Positions 56,397 to 64,000 of a stretch of 64,000 bases of DNA are shown here, piece after piece; within the stretch, counting starts at the first letter, position 1; the number at the start of each line of letters is the position of its first letter. The position numbers and the translations under genes are program-made. This DNA comes from Nitrosomonas sp. HPC101 (GTDB taxonomy: Bacteria > Pseudomonadota > Gammaproteobacteria > Burkholderiales > Nitrosomonadaceae): NCBI RefSeq assembly GCF_009833125.1, contig NZ_QRCC01000014.1, positions 62,001 to 126,000 on the forward strand, written 5' to 3'. The notes beneath the pieces are model-generated. The model was not told the origin of the DNA, did no database searches, and saw only the letters and a program-made list of their open reading frames with translations.

Positions 56397-57572
56397 ATGG
56401 GCAAGACGCTAAATGAAATTGCCGAAGAGCTGAGAAACATTCCGAAGAAGATTCAGCTGATCTACGCCTTCAACGGTACAGGCAAGACGCGCCTGTCGCG
56501 TGAGTTCAAGCGGATTATTGCCCGGAACGCTAACGGCGCTGAAGACGGTGATGAGGCGGATCAACCAGGGTTGTCGCGCAATAGAATCCTCTATTACAAC
56601 GCCTTTACCGAAGACCTGTTCTACTGGGACAACGACTTGGCCGGTGACGCCGAGCCCAAGCTGAAGATCCAACCCAATACCTTCACGGATTGGGTATTGA
56701 TGGATCAGGGGCAAGACCAGAACATCATCGCCACCTTTCAGCGTTACACCAACGACAAACTCACGCCACGGTTCAATGCAGAGCGAAAAGACCGAGACAA
56801 GGATGGTAACGAGGTAACTATCAAGGCGTTCTCGGAAGTTACGTTCTCGATGGAGCGTGGCGATTCGACGCACTCGGGGAATCTGAAAATCTCCAAGGGC
56901 GAAGAAAGTAATTTTATCTGGAGTATTTTCTACACGCTGCTTGAACAGGTTATTGGCGTGCTCAATGTCGCTGAGCCGGCTGATCGCGAGACCGACCAGT
57001 TCGATCGGCTGGAATATGTGTTTATTGATGATCCGGTCAGCTCTCTGGATGAGAACCACCTGATTCAGTTGGCGGTGAATCTGGGGCAGTTGATCAATTC
57101 GAGTGAGTCGGGCGTCAAATTCATCGTATCTACGCACAGCGCGCTATTTTACAACGTGCTTTACAATGAGGTGAGTGCCAGGAACGGCTATATTCTCAGT
57201 TGCTTGGATGATGGCACATTTGTGCATGAGGAAAAGAAGGGTGACTCAAACAAGAGCTTTTCTTACCATCTGCACATTAAATCGCTTATCGAACAAGCGG
57301 TCGCGACCAACAGCGTGCAGCGCTACCATTTTGCGCTACTGCGTAATCTGTATGAAAAGACCGCCAACTTTCTGGGCTATCAAAGATGGTCTGAGCTGTT
57401 GCCGGAAGATAAAAAGGCTTATTCCGCTCGGGTGATGAATTTCTATCCGCACAACACTTTGTCCAACGAAGAAATTGCAGAGCCGACACCGCCCGAAAAA
57501 GAGATGGTTGGTCTACTGCTTAGAAACCTGAACACCTATGGCTACTGGCAACAGGAGCAAGAAAATGATTGA
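56397..57572 (+). CDS. prrC: PrrC-like anticodon nuclease (ABC-ATPase domain plus tRNA nuclease domain)
   Basis: The 391-residue protein matches Escherichia coli PrrC along its length, starting MGKTLNEIAEEL. The ABC-type ATPase part has Walker A NGTGKT (26-31), the PrrC box ILYYNAFTEDLFYWDND (64-80), signature SKGEES (166-171), Walker B YVFIDDPVSSLD (207-218) and switch His247. The nuclease part keeps the Arg-Glu-His set of PrrC: R316 and E320 in LLRNLYEK and H352 in FYPHNTLSNE. PrrC stays silent when bound to its EcoprrI-type Hsd enzyme and cuts tRNA-Lys in the anticodon when a phage disables restriction. Placement between hsdS and hsdR matches the prr locus. Confidence 0.92.
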   Translation: MGKTLNEIAEELRNIPKKIQLIYAFNGTGKTRLSREFKRIIARNANGAEDGDEADQPGLSRNRILYYNAFTEDLFYWDNDLAGDAEPKLKIQPNTFTDWVLMDQGQDQNIIATFQRYTNDKLTPRFNAERKDRDKDGNEVTIKAFSEVTFSMERGDSTHSGNLKISKGEESNFIWSIFYTLLEQVIGVLNVAEPADRETDQFDRLEYVFIDDPVSSLDENHLIQLAVNLGQLINSSESGVKFIVSTHSALFYNVLYNEVSARNGYILSCLDDGTFVHEEKKGDSNKSFSYHLHIKSLIEQAVATNSVQRYHFALLRNLYEKTANFLGYQRWSELLPEDKKAYSARVMNFYPHNTLSNEEIAEPTPPEKEMVGLLLRNLNTYGYWQQEQEND

Positions 57573-57623
57573 TGAGCATATTATTTTGGCTGGCAGCGGT
57601 TTTCCCTCTTGAGCATCTAAGGC

Positions 57624-58388
57624 ATGACCAACATCACCCACCACACCGACTACCGCGAGGCGCTGGCAACCATCAAACAGCGGATTCAGGCATCGCGAAC
57701 CCGTGCCATACTCGCTGTGAATACTGAGCTGCTGAACCTGTACTGGGACATTGGTCGCCAATTGGACGCCTGGCAGCGTGAACGTGCTTGGGGTTCGGCT
57801 GTGGTGGAGCAGATGGCGCGGGACTTGCAGAACACCTACCCCGGCATGAAAGGCTTTTCGCGTACCAGCCTGTTCGCCATGCGGCAGTTCTATGCCTTCT
57901 TCAGCCCGCAGTTTGAAGTTGTCCCACAAGCTGTGGGACAAATGCCCTGGGGACATGTGCGCGCCTTGTTGACCAAGGTGAAGTCGGTGGATTTGGTACT
58001 TTTTTACGCGCAAGCTCGCATTGAGCACGGCTGGAGCCGCACGGTGCTGGAGTGGCAGATTGAGCAGCGTTTTCACGAGCGTGCGGGCAAAGCGGTGAGC
58101 AATTTTTCTCAGACGCTGCCTGCGCCGCAGTCCGAGCTGGTACAGAAAAGTCTGAAAGACCCGTATGTGTTCGATTTTCTGACCCTCGCACCACAGGCAG
58201 TAGAACGCGATATCGAAAATCAACTGATCGCGCAGATCACCCGGTTTCTGCTGGAGCTGGGCAAGGGCTTTGCGTTTCTCGGGCGGCAATATCCGTTGGC
58301 GGTACAGTCCCAGTTGCCGACCGTACAAGAGATTGAGAGCGAGCTGGCCGCGCTGATTCGTGACGATGAGGATAAGCCAAATGACTGA
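57624..58388 (+). CDS. DUF1016 protein lacking its nuclease core
   Basis: The 254-residue protein has an intact DUF1016 N-terminal domain ([72 protein letters not shown]) and the linker [40 protein letters not shown]. At about residue 227 the sequence jumps from RQYPLAV to [17 protein letters not shown], which is the usual C-terminal tail. The 80-100 residues carrying the PDDEXK residues are missing in frame. It should not cut DNA, but may still bind. It overlaps hsdR by eight bases. It differs clearly from the DUF1016 protein at 54189. Confidence 0.85.
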   Translation: MTNITHHTDYREALATIKQRIQASRTRAILAVNTELLNLYWDIGRQLDAWQRERAWGSAVVEQMARDLQNTYPGMKGFSRTSLFAMRQFYAFFSPQFEVVPQAVGQMPWGHVRALLTKVKSVDLVLFYAQARIEHGWSRTVLEWQIEQRFHERAGKAVSNFSQTLPAPQSELVQKSLKDPYVFDFLTLAPQAVERDIENQLIAQITRFLLELGKGFAFLGRQYPLAVQSQLPTVQEIESELAALIRDDEDKPND

Positions 58389-61300
58389 CTACAAAACCAT
58401 TGCCGAATCGAACAGCTTCATTATCCTGGATAAGTACGTCAAGAAATGGCAGGCGAACGAAAGCTATCAAAGCGAATATGACCTGGAGCGGGAGTTCATT
58501 CAGGATTTGCAAAATCAGGGTTATGAATACCTGCCCGGCCTGAATACGCCCGAAGCCTTGCTGACCAATGTGCGCGTGCAACTGCAAACGCTCAATAACG
58601 TACAGTTTGCCGATGGCGAATGGTTGCGTTTCGTGGACGTTTTTCTGGACAAGCCCAGCGATGGCATTGTCGAGAAAACCTGCAAGATTCATAACGATTA
58701 CATTCACGACTTTGTGTTTGACGATGGCCGTCTCCAGAACATCACCCTGCTGGATAAAAAGAACATCGCCCGCAACAAGGTGCAGGTGATCAAACAGTTC
58801 GAGCAGACAGGCAGCCACGCCAGCCGCTACGACGTGACCATTCTGGTCAATGGTTTGCCACTGGTGCAGGTGGAACTGAAAAAACGCGGCGTGGCGATTC
58901 GCGAAGCCTTCAATCAGGTGCACCGCTACAGCAAGGAGAGCTTTAACAGCACACAGTCCCTGTTCAAGTATTTGCAGCTGTTTGTGATCTCCAACGGCAC
59001 CGACAGCCGCTACTTCGCCAACACCACCCAGCGCAACAAGCACAGCTTCGACTTCACCATGCACTGGGCGAAGGCGGACAACAGCCTGATCAAGGATCTG
59101 AAGGATTTTACCGCCACTTTTTTCCAGAAGCACACCCTGCTCAATGTGCTGCTGCACTATTCGGTGTTTGATGACAGCAACACGCTGCTGGTGATGCGCC
59201 CGTACCAGATTGCCGCCACGGAGCGCATTCTGTGGAAGATCAAGAGCAGCCATCAGGCCAGGAACTGGAGCAACACCGAAAGCGGTGGCTTCATCTGGCA
59301 CACCACCGGCAGCGGCAAGACGCTGACCAGTTTCAAGGCGGCGCGGCTCGCCACCGAATTGGATTTCATCGACAAGGTGTTTTTCGTGGTGGACCGCAAG
59401 GATCTGGACTACCAGACCATGAAGGAATACCAGCGCTTTTCACCGGACAGTGTGAACGGCTCGGACAGCACCGCGGGCCTGAAGCGCAATCTGGACAAGG
59501 ACGACAACAAGATCGTCGTCACCACCATCCAGAAGCTCAACAACCTGATGAAGAGCGAGGCGGACTTGTCCATCTACGGCAAGCAGGTGGTGTTCATTTT
59601 TGATGAGTGCCACCGCAGCCAGTTTGGCGAAGCACAGAAGAATCTGAAGAAGAAATTCAAAAAGTTCTATCAGTTTGGCTTCACTGGTACGCCGATCTTC
59701 CCGGAGAACGCCTTGGGCGCCGAAACCACCGCCAGCGTGTTTGGTCGTGAACTGCATTCGTATGTGATTACCGATGCCATTCGCGATGAAAAGGTACTGA
59801 AGTTCAAGGTGGACTACAACGACGTGCACCCGCAGTTCAAAGCGATCGAAACCGAGCAGGATGAGAAGAAGCTGAGCGCGGCGGAGAACAGGCAAGCCCT
59901 GCTGCACCCGGATCGCATCCGCGAGATCACCCAATACATCCTGAACAACTACCGGCAGAAAACTCACCGCCTGCATACGGGCAACAAGGGTTTCAATGCC
60001 ATGTTCGCGGTCAGCAGCGTGGATGCCGCCAAGCTGTACTATGAATGCTTCAAGACCTTGCAGAAAGACAGCGACAAACCACTAAGGGTAGCCACCATCT
60101 TCTCGTTTGCCGCCAACGAGGAACAGGATGCGATTGGCGACATCCAGGATGAGAGTTTTGATATATCGGCCATGAACAGCAGCGCCAAAGAGTTTTTGGG
60201 CGCGGCCATTGCGGATTACAACGCGTTGTTCAAAACCAACTTCAGCGTGGACAGCAAGGGCTTCCAGAACTACTACCGCGATCTGGCCAAGCAGGTCAAA
60301 GCCAGGGAAATCGACTTGTTGATCATGGTAGGCATGTTCCTGACCGGCTTTGATGCCCCCACGCTGAACACTTTATTCGTGGACAAGAACCTGCGTTACC
60401 ATGGGTTGATGCAGGCCTATTCGCGCACCAACCGCATTTTTAACGCCACAAAAGCCTTTGGCAACATCGTCACCTTCCGCGACCTGGAGCAGGCGACCAT
60501 TGATGCCATCACCTTGTTCGGTGACAAGAACACCAGGAACGTGGTGCTGGAGAAAAGCTACACCGAGTACATGGCGGGTTTTACCGATGTGGTGACTGGT
60601 GAGGCGCGGCGTGGCTTCATGGATGTGGTGCAGGAACTGGAAGCACGCTTCCCTGACCCAGCAGCCATCGAGAAGGAGGCCGACAAGAAGGCTTTCGCCA
60701 AGCTGTTTGGCGAGTATTTACGCGTCGAAAACGTGCTGCAAAACTATGATGAGTTCACCAGCCTGAAGGCGCTGCAAAGCGTCGATATGACCGACCCGGT
60801 GGCGGTTGAAGTGTTCAAGGCCAAACACTATCTGAGCAACGATGATCTGACCGCGTTGCAAGCCATCACGTTGCCGGCCGAGCGCAAGATTCAGGATTAC
60901 CGTTCGACCTATAACGATGTGCGCGACTGGCTGCGCCGTGAGAAGGCGGGGGCCGAGAAAGAGAAATCCACCATCGACTGGGATGACGTGGTGTTTGAGG
61001 TGGACTTGCTCAAGTCGCAGGAAATCAATCTGGATTACATCCTGGAACTGATCTTCGAGCACAACAAGAAGACCAAAAGCAAATCGGATCTGGTGGATGA
61101 GGTGCGGCGCGTGATTCGCGCCAGTCTGGGCAATCGCGCGAAAGAGAGTCTGGTGGTGGACTTTATCAATCAGACCGATCTGGACACGATTGGCGACAAG
61201 GCCAGCGTGATCGACGCCTTCTTCAGCTTTGCCCAGGCAGAACAACTGCGTGAAGCGCAGGAGCTGGTTACCACCGAGAACCTCAACGCAGAGGCCGCCA

Positions 61301-61479
61301 GGCGATACATCACCACCTCACTCAAGCGGGAGTTTGCCAGCGACAGCGGCACTGAGCTCAATGCCGTGCTGCCCAGAATGAGCCCGTTGAACCCGCAATA
61401 CCCGACCAAAAAGCAAAGCGTTTTTCAGAAAATTGCCGCTTTTGTTGAGAAGTTTAAGGGCGTGGGAGGGCACGTCTAG
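58381..61479 (+). CDS. hsdR: Type I restriction enzyme R subunit (HsdR), type IC-like
   Basis: The 1032-residue motor-nuclease starts [20 protein letters not shown] (ATG at 58381; an in-frame ATG at 58360 lies inside the upstream gene). The nuclease core is D151 and E165-x-K167 in [20 protein letters not shown]. Helicase motifs are TGSGKT (309-314), DECH (408-411), [28 protein letters not shown] and [10 protein letters not shown]. The C-terminus matches the EcoR124-type R subunit. It is only distantly similar to the HsdR at 18291. The stop at 61477-61479 overlaps the GTG of the next frame. Confidence 0.95.
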   Translation: MTDYKTIAESNSFIILDKYVKKWQANESYQSEYDLEREFIQDLQNQGYEYLPGLNTPEALLTNVRVQLQTLNNVQFADGEWLRFVDVFLDKPSDGIVEKTCKIHNDYIHDFVFDDGRLQNITLLDKKNIARNKVQVIKQFEQTGSHASRYDVTILVNGLPLVQVELKKRGVAIREAFNQVHRYSKESFNSTQSLFKYLQLFVISNGTDSRYFANTTQRNKHSFDFTMHWAKADNSLIKDLKDFTATFFQKHTLLNVLLHYSVFDDSNTLLVMRPYQIAATERILWKIKSSHQARNWSNTESGGFIWHTTGSGKTLTSFKAARLATELDFIDKVFFVVDRKDLDYQTMKEYQRFSPDSVNGSDSTAGLKRNLDKDDNKIVVTTIQKLNNLMKSEADLSIYGKQVVFIFDECHRSQFGEAQKNLKKKFKKFYQFGFTGTPIFPENALGAETTASVFGRELHSYVITDAIRDEKVLKFKVDYNDVHPQFKAIETEQDEKKLSAAENRQALLHPDRIREITQYILNNYRQKTHRLHTGNKGFNAMFAVSSVDAAKLYYECFKTLQKDSDKPLRVATIFSFAANEEQDAIGDIQDESFDISAMNSSAKEFLGAAIADYNALFKTNFSVDSKGFQNYYRDLAKQVKAREIDLLIMVGMFLTGFDAPTLNTLFVDKNLRYHGLMQAYSRTNRIFNATKAFGNIVTFRDLEQATIDAITLFGDKNTRNVVLEKSYTEYMAGFTDVVTGEARRGFMDVVQELEARFPDPAAIEKEADKKAFAKLFGEYLRVENVLQNYDEFTSLKALQSVDMTDPVAVEVFKAKHYLSNDDLTALQAITLPAERKIQDYRSTYNDVRDWLRREKAGAEKEKSTIDWDDVVFEVDLLKSQEINLDYILELIFEHNKKTKSKSDLVDEVRRVIRASLGNRAKESLVVDFINQTDLDTIGDKASVIDAFFSFAQAEQLREAQELVTTENLNAEAARRYITTSLKREFASDSGTELNAVLPRMSPLNPQYPTKKQSVFQKIAAFVEKFKGVGGHV

Positions 61480-63296
61480 TGAGGTCAGGCCAGGATTTCT
61501 CCAAAACGCCGCACACACCGATGCTGCCGGATGAGCCGATTCCTTTTTTATTGCATTTTTTCCGGCACTATTACGGCTGGTGTGTGCTGGTTATCCTCCT
61601 GGAAATTGGCGCCACTGCCAGCGGTATTCTGACGCCATATGCAATCGGCCAGATCGTGGGCGGCGTTTCGGACGCACTGGGAGACCGTGAACAGATTTTC
61701 CAGGCGGTTGCTTTCCCGCTTGGGCTCTACATTCTGCTCAACCTCGGCGAAGTGATATTCAGCCGGGCCGGAACAGCCTGCCGCATCATTGTTGCACCCC
61801 GTTTACGCGCGCAGGTGACAAATGAGCTGTACGGCTATCTGCAGCAGCATTCACATCGTTTTCTCAGTAACAATTTTGCCGGCGCGCTCGCCAGCCGTAT
61901 CTCGGAGACCTCAACCGCCGTCAATATGACATTGTGGACTCTGGTGCTGGATTTTCTGCCGATTGCCGTGGCGTTATCTGTTTCAGTTGTGATGTTGTGG
62001 CAGGCCAGCGTGCCATTGTCATTGTTCACCCTGATCTGGGCACTGTTGTTCCTGAGCCTTTCCTACTTTCTGGCACGACGCTGCCGGCCTCTGGCACATA
62101 AAGCGGCTGAAGCGCGCAGTGTGACTGTCGGTAAAATCGTAGATGCTGTCACCAACCTTGCCAGCGTGCGTCTGTTCGCCCGACTCGGTTTCGAGCGCGA
62201 TTATCTGAAAGATTACCTGGGGAATGAAATTGCCGCTTCCCGGCGCTGGCTGTGGTCAAATGAAAAAGTGCTCTGGCTGCAGTTTACGCTGGCGATGCTG
62301 CTCAAGATCGGCACGCTGCTGTTTGCGTTATGGTTGTGGCAGCATAACCAGATCACGGTCGCCGATTTCGTGATGAGCGTCAGCCTTTCACTGCTGATCA
62401 TCGGCGAGGTGCGCAACATCAGTCGCCGCTTCATCGAACTGTTCGAGTATATCGGTAACATTACCAATGGCGTCTATACCATTGTACGCAAACACGAAAT
62501 TGTTGATCAGCCCGGCGCAAAACCGTTACAGATAACCGCAGGCTGTATCGAACTGCGTGGGGTTCATTTTGGTTATTCTCCCGATGCTCCCGTGTTTGAA
62601 GATCTCAATCTGCGCATTGAAGGTGGGCAGCGCGTCGGGCTGGTCGGCTACTCCGGCTCGGGCAAATCGACCTTGCTCAACCTGATTCTGCGATTGTACG
62701 ATCCCCAGCAAGGCAGCGTCCTGATCGACGGCCAGGACATCCGGAAAGTCACCCAGCAATCCCTGCATCAGCTGATCAGCCTGATTCCGCAGGATCCGGG
62801 GCTGTTTCATCGCACGCTACTGGAAAACATTCGCTACGGCCGCCCGGATGCCACTCGGGAAGAAATCGAACTGGCTGCACGCAGTGCGGATGCACATGAA
62901 TTCATCGAACGCATGCCCAATCAGTACGAATCGCTGGTGGGCGAACGCGGCGTGAAACTTTCTGGTGGCCAGCGGCAGCGGATCTCCATTGCCCGGGTCA
63001 TCGTGAAAAATGCCCCGATCTTGATCATGGACGAAGCCACTTCCAGCCTCGATTCAGTTACCGAACAAGCTATTCAGGACAGCCTGGCTACGCTTATGCA
63101 GAACAAAACCGTGATCGTGGTCGCCCACCGCCTTTCCACCATCGCACATCTGGATCGCATCCTGGTATTCAGCCGGGGTCGCATCATCGAAGATGGCAGC
63201 CACGCGCAACTACTGGCCGCCAACGGTGCCTACACCCAACTCTGGAGCCGGCAGGCAGGTGGGTTTCTGGTCGAAGAAATGGAACAGGACGACTGA
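61479..63296 (+). CDS. ABC exporter, MsbA-like (fused membrane and ATPase domains)
   Basis: The 605-residue half-transporter has six membrane helices (first at about residues 30-50, YGWCVLVILLEIGATASGIL), then an ATPase domain with Walker A GYSGSGKST, Q-loop LIPQDPGLFHRTLLENIRYG, signature KLSGGQRQR, Walker B ILIMDEATSSLDS and the switch histidine in VVAHRLSTIAHLD. GTG at 61479 has GGGAGGG 8 bases upstream inside hsdR. ATG at 61521 is an alternative native start if the hsd locus was inserted here. The substrate may be a lipid or drug; it is not identifiable. Confidence 0.9.
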   Translation: MRSGQDFSKTPHTPMLPDEPIPFLLHFFRHYYGWCVLVILLEIGATASGILTPYAIGQIVGGVSDALGDREQIFQAVAFPLGLYILLNLGEVIFSRAGTACRIIVAPRLRAQVTNELYGYLQQHSHRFLSNNFAGALASRISETSTAVNMTLWTLVLDFLPIAVALSVSVVMLWQASVPLSLFTLIWALLFLSLSYFLARRCRPLAHKAAEARSVTVGKIVDAVTNLASVRLFARLGFERDYLKDYLGNEIAASRRWLWSNEKVLWLQFTLAMLLKIGTLLFALWLWQHNQITVADFVMSVSLSLLIIGEVRNISRRFIELFEYIGNITNGVYTIVRKHEIVDQPGAKPLQITAGCIELRGVHFGYSPDAPVFEDLNLRIEGGQRVGLVGYSGSGKSTLLNLILRLYDPQQGSVLIDGQDIRKVTQQSLHQLISLIPQDPGLFHRTLLENIRYGRPDATREEIELAARSADAHEFIERMPNQYESLVGERGVKLSGGQRQRISIARVIVKNAPILIMDEATSSLDSVTEQAIQDSLATLMQNKTVIVVAHRLSTIAHLDRILVFSRGRIIEDGSHAQLLAANGAYTQLWSRQAGGFLVEEMEQDD

Positions 63297-63297
63297 T

Positions 63298-63500
63298 TCA
63301 ATCAAGGTGGCATCTATTACTGCCCCGGGCCCCCTTGACCATCAATCCGTGCGATTGAATCTGTTCATTGATCGCTGCCAGCAGACCCTCCAGTTTGTTG
63401 TTAGCGACCAGCCGGTTACGGAAGCGGCACAGAGTCGTTTCATCTGGAACGACTTGTTCAGCGATCTCTTTGGCGAGGATCTGCTCGTCCATTGCGCTTA
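63298..63500 (-). mobile_element. Remnant of an IS5-family transposase gene
   Basis: The minus-strand frame reads MDEQILAKEIAEQVVPDETT then LCRFRNRLVANNKLEGLLAAINEQIQSHGLMVKGA. This matches the IS5 segment PDxTTxCRFRHxLxxxxLxxxLFxxINxxLxxxGLxxKxGTxVDAT, just before the first catalytic aspartate, and then breaks off. Both ends of the gene are gone. It directly follows the ABC exporter stop. The 63501-63583 gap has no gene. Confidence 0.75.
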
Positions 63501-63583
63501 GCTCTCCGATTTAGTCGCCCAACGTGGAGTTGAGCTGCCTGCGCGGCTTTTCGCACAGGTCAGCTCGAACGCGGGGTTATCCC

Positions 63584-64000
63584 TCATGTTCCCGCAACCT
63601 CTTCGGAAACATGCGCGAGCATCTTTATGGCCTCTCGAAGTTCATCAAAGCTGACTGCGTGCTCTCGGGTATGCATTGCCTGATCACTTAGCCAGACCGG
63701 GTGGGTGTCGCCTTGCGGAAGAGCTTCTGGATCAAAGTGACGAGAAACGTTGTAGACCCAGTTCATGCGCTCGTAGACGCTCCCGTCTCCATTCTTGAAA
63801 AGATTTTCACCTAACGACTTTCGAACGAACTCCAGTCCTTGCCAGACGGAGCTAATGCAGCTTTCCAGATGGCGAAGTACGCTGAAGAAGGTGCCAATAC
63901 TCCGCAAATCGTCTTGGGCAGCAGCGCTGGCGAGTTCCCATTCCTGCAACGACGCGTGTGTTCGACGAATTATTGCAAACGCCAGCGCAGCTTTCTCATC
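63584..64000 (-). CDS. Unidentified protein, N-terminus cut by the window edge
   Basis: A minus-strand frame of at least 139 residues is open from the right edge to a stop at 63584. It reads EKAALAFAIIRRTHASLQEW at the edge, then SIGTFFSVLRHLESCISSVWQGLEFVRKSL, YERMNWVYNVSRHFDPEALP and SFDELREAIKMLAHVSEEVAGT. It is helical, soluble and moderately charged. I do not recognise the family. The true start lies outside the window. Confidence 0.65.
   Translation of the reverse strand, partial: DEKAALAFAIIRRTHASLQEWELASAAAQDDLRSIGTFFSVLRHLESCISSVWQGLEFVRKSLGENLFKNGDGSVYERMNWVYNVSRHFDPEALPQGDTHPVWLSDQAMHTREHAVSFDELREAIKMLAHVSEEVAGT

Noticed and set aside
1..64000. CRISPR array, tRNA genes, integrase or replication origin
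   Set aside because: No regularly spaced repeats, no complete cloverleaf other than the tmRNA halves, no tyrosine or serine recombinase motif and no DnaA-box cluster were noticed.

Overview
The window looks like a chromosomal piece of an ammonia-oxidising betaproteobacterium close to Nitrosomonas. Support comes from the tmRNA tag peptide ANDENYALAA, the order ribE-ribBA-ribH-nusB, the protein flavour of flgM, typA, fpg, ubiG, acnA and uvrA, and a backbone of moderate GC with many decayed insertion sequences. This is inference from sequence only; no database was searched.

Backbone, 1-16.4 kb: a peptide-type ABC transporter (ATPase cut by the window edge, plus permease), flgM with a sigma-28-like promoter, a decayed flgN, a perfect parS centromere site (3295-3310), an internally deleted IS5-type transposase, the riboflavin/nusB cluster, typA, a DsbA-like protein, fpg, a Gld-type ABC exporter operon, an OmpA-family lipid-anchoring/peptidoglycan-binding type protein, a 5' fragment of a group II intron placed directly behind a terminator, ubiG, gph and ssrA (tmRNA).

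Accessory region A, 16.4-41.4 kb, starts at the 3' end of ssrA and is much richer in GC. Its left half is a single minus-strand defence operon: WYL-domain regulator, DUF262/DUF1524 protein, hsdM, hsdS, hsdR and an HrgA-like protein. It is read away from a divergent gene of unknown function, with a perfect inverted repeat between the two. The right half is a patchwork of oxidoreductases, LysR and AraC/GlxA regulators, quinol-monooxygenase-like proteins and broken genes. It is marked by a 372-bp direct repeat, an IS3 fragment and several truncated genes, and ends near a tmRNA-3'-end-like fragment (40467-40487).

Backbone resumes at 41.4-52.2 kb: FMN reductase, glucose-6-phosphate epimerase, acnA, a glycerate kinase, uvrA, a YajR-type MFS exporter and ssb.

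Accessory region B, 52.3-61.5 kb, begins at an IS630 relic. It is a second, unrelated type I restriction locus: hsdM (broken by a one-base frameshift), a DUF1016 nuclease, hsdS, a PrrC-like anticodon nuclease with its catalytic Arg/Glu/His set intact, a second DUF1016 protein that has lost its nuclease core, and hsdR. This resembles the Escherichia coli prr locus, in which the tRNA nuclease guards the restriction enzyme, with two added DUF1016 genes. It abuts an MsbA-like ABC exporter, an IS5-type relic and an unidentified gene cut by the right window edge.

How the genes work together: the two restriction loci are the main biological interest. One appears to be a transcriptionally controlled island operon. 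The other pairs restriction with a suicide tRNA nuclease, but carries a broken methylase subunit. No integrase, CRISPR array or tRNA gene was seen.
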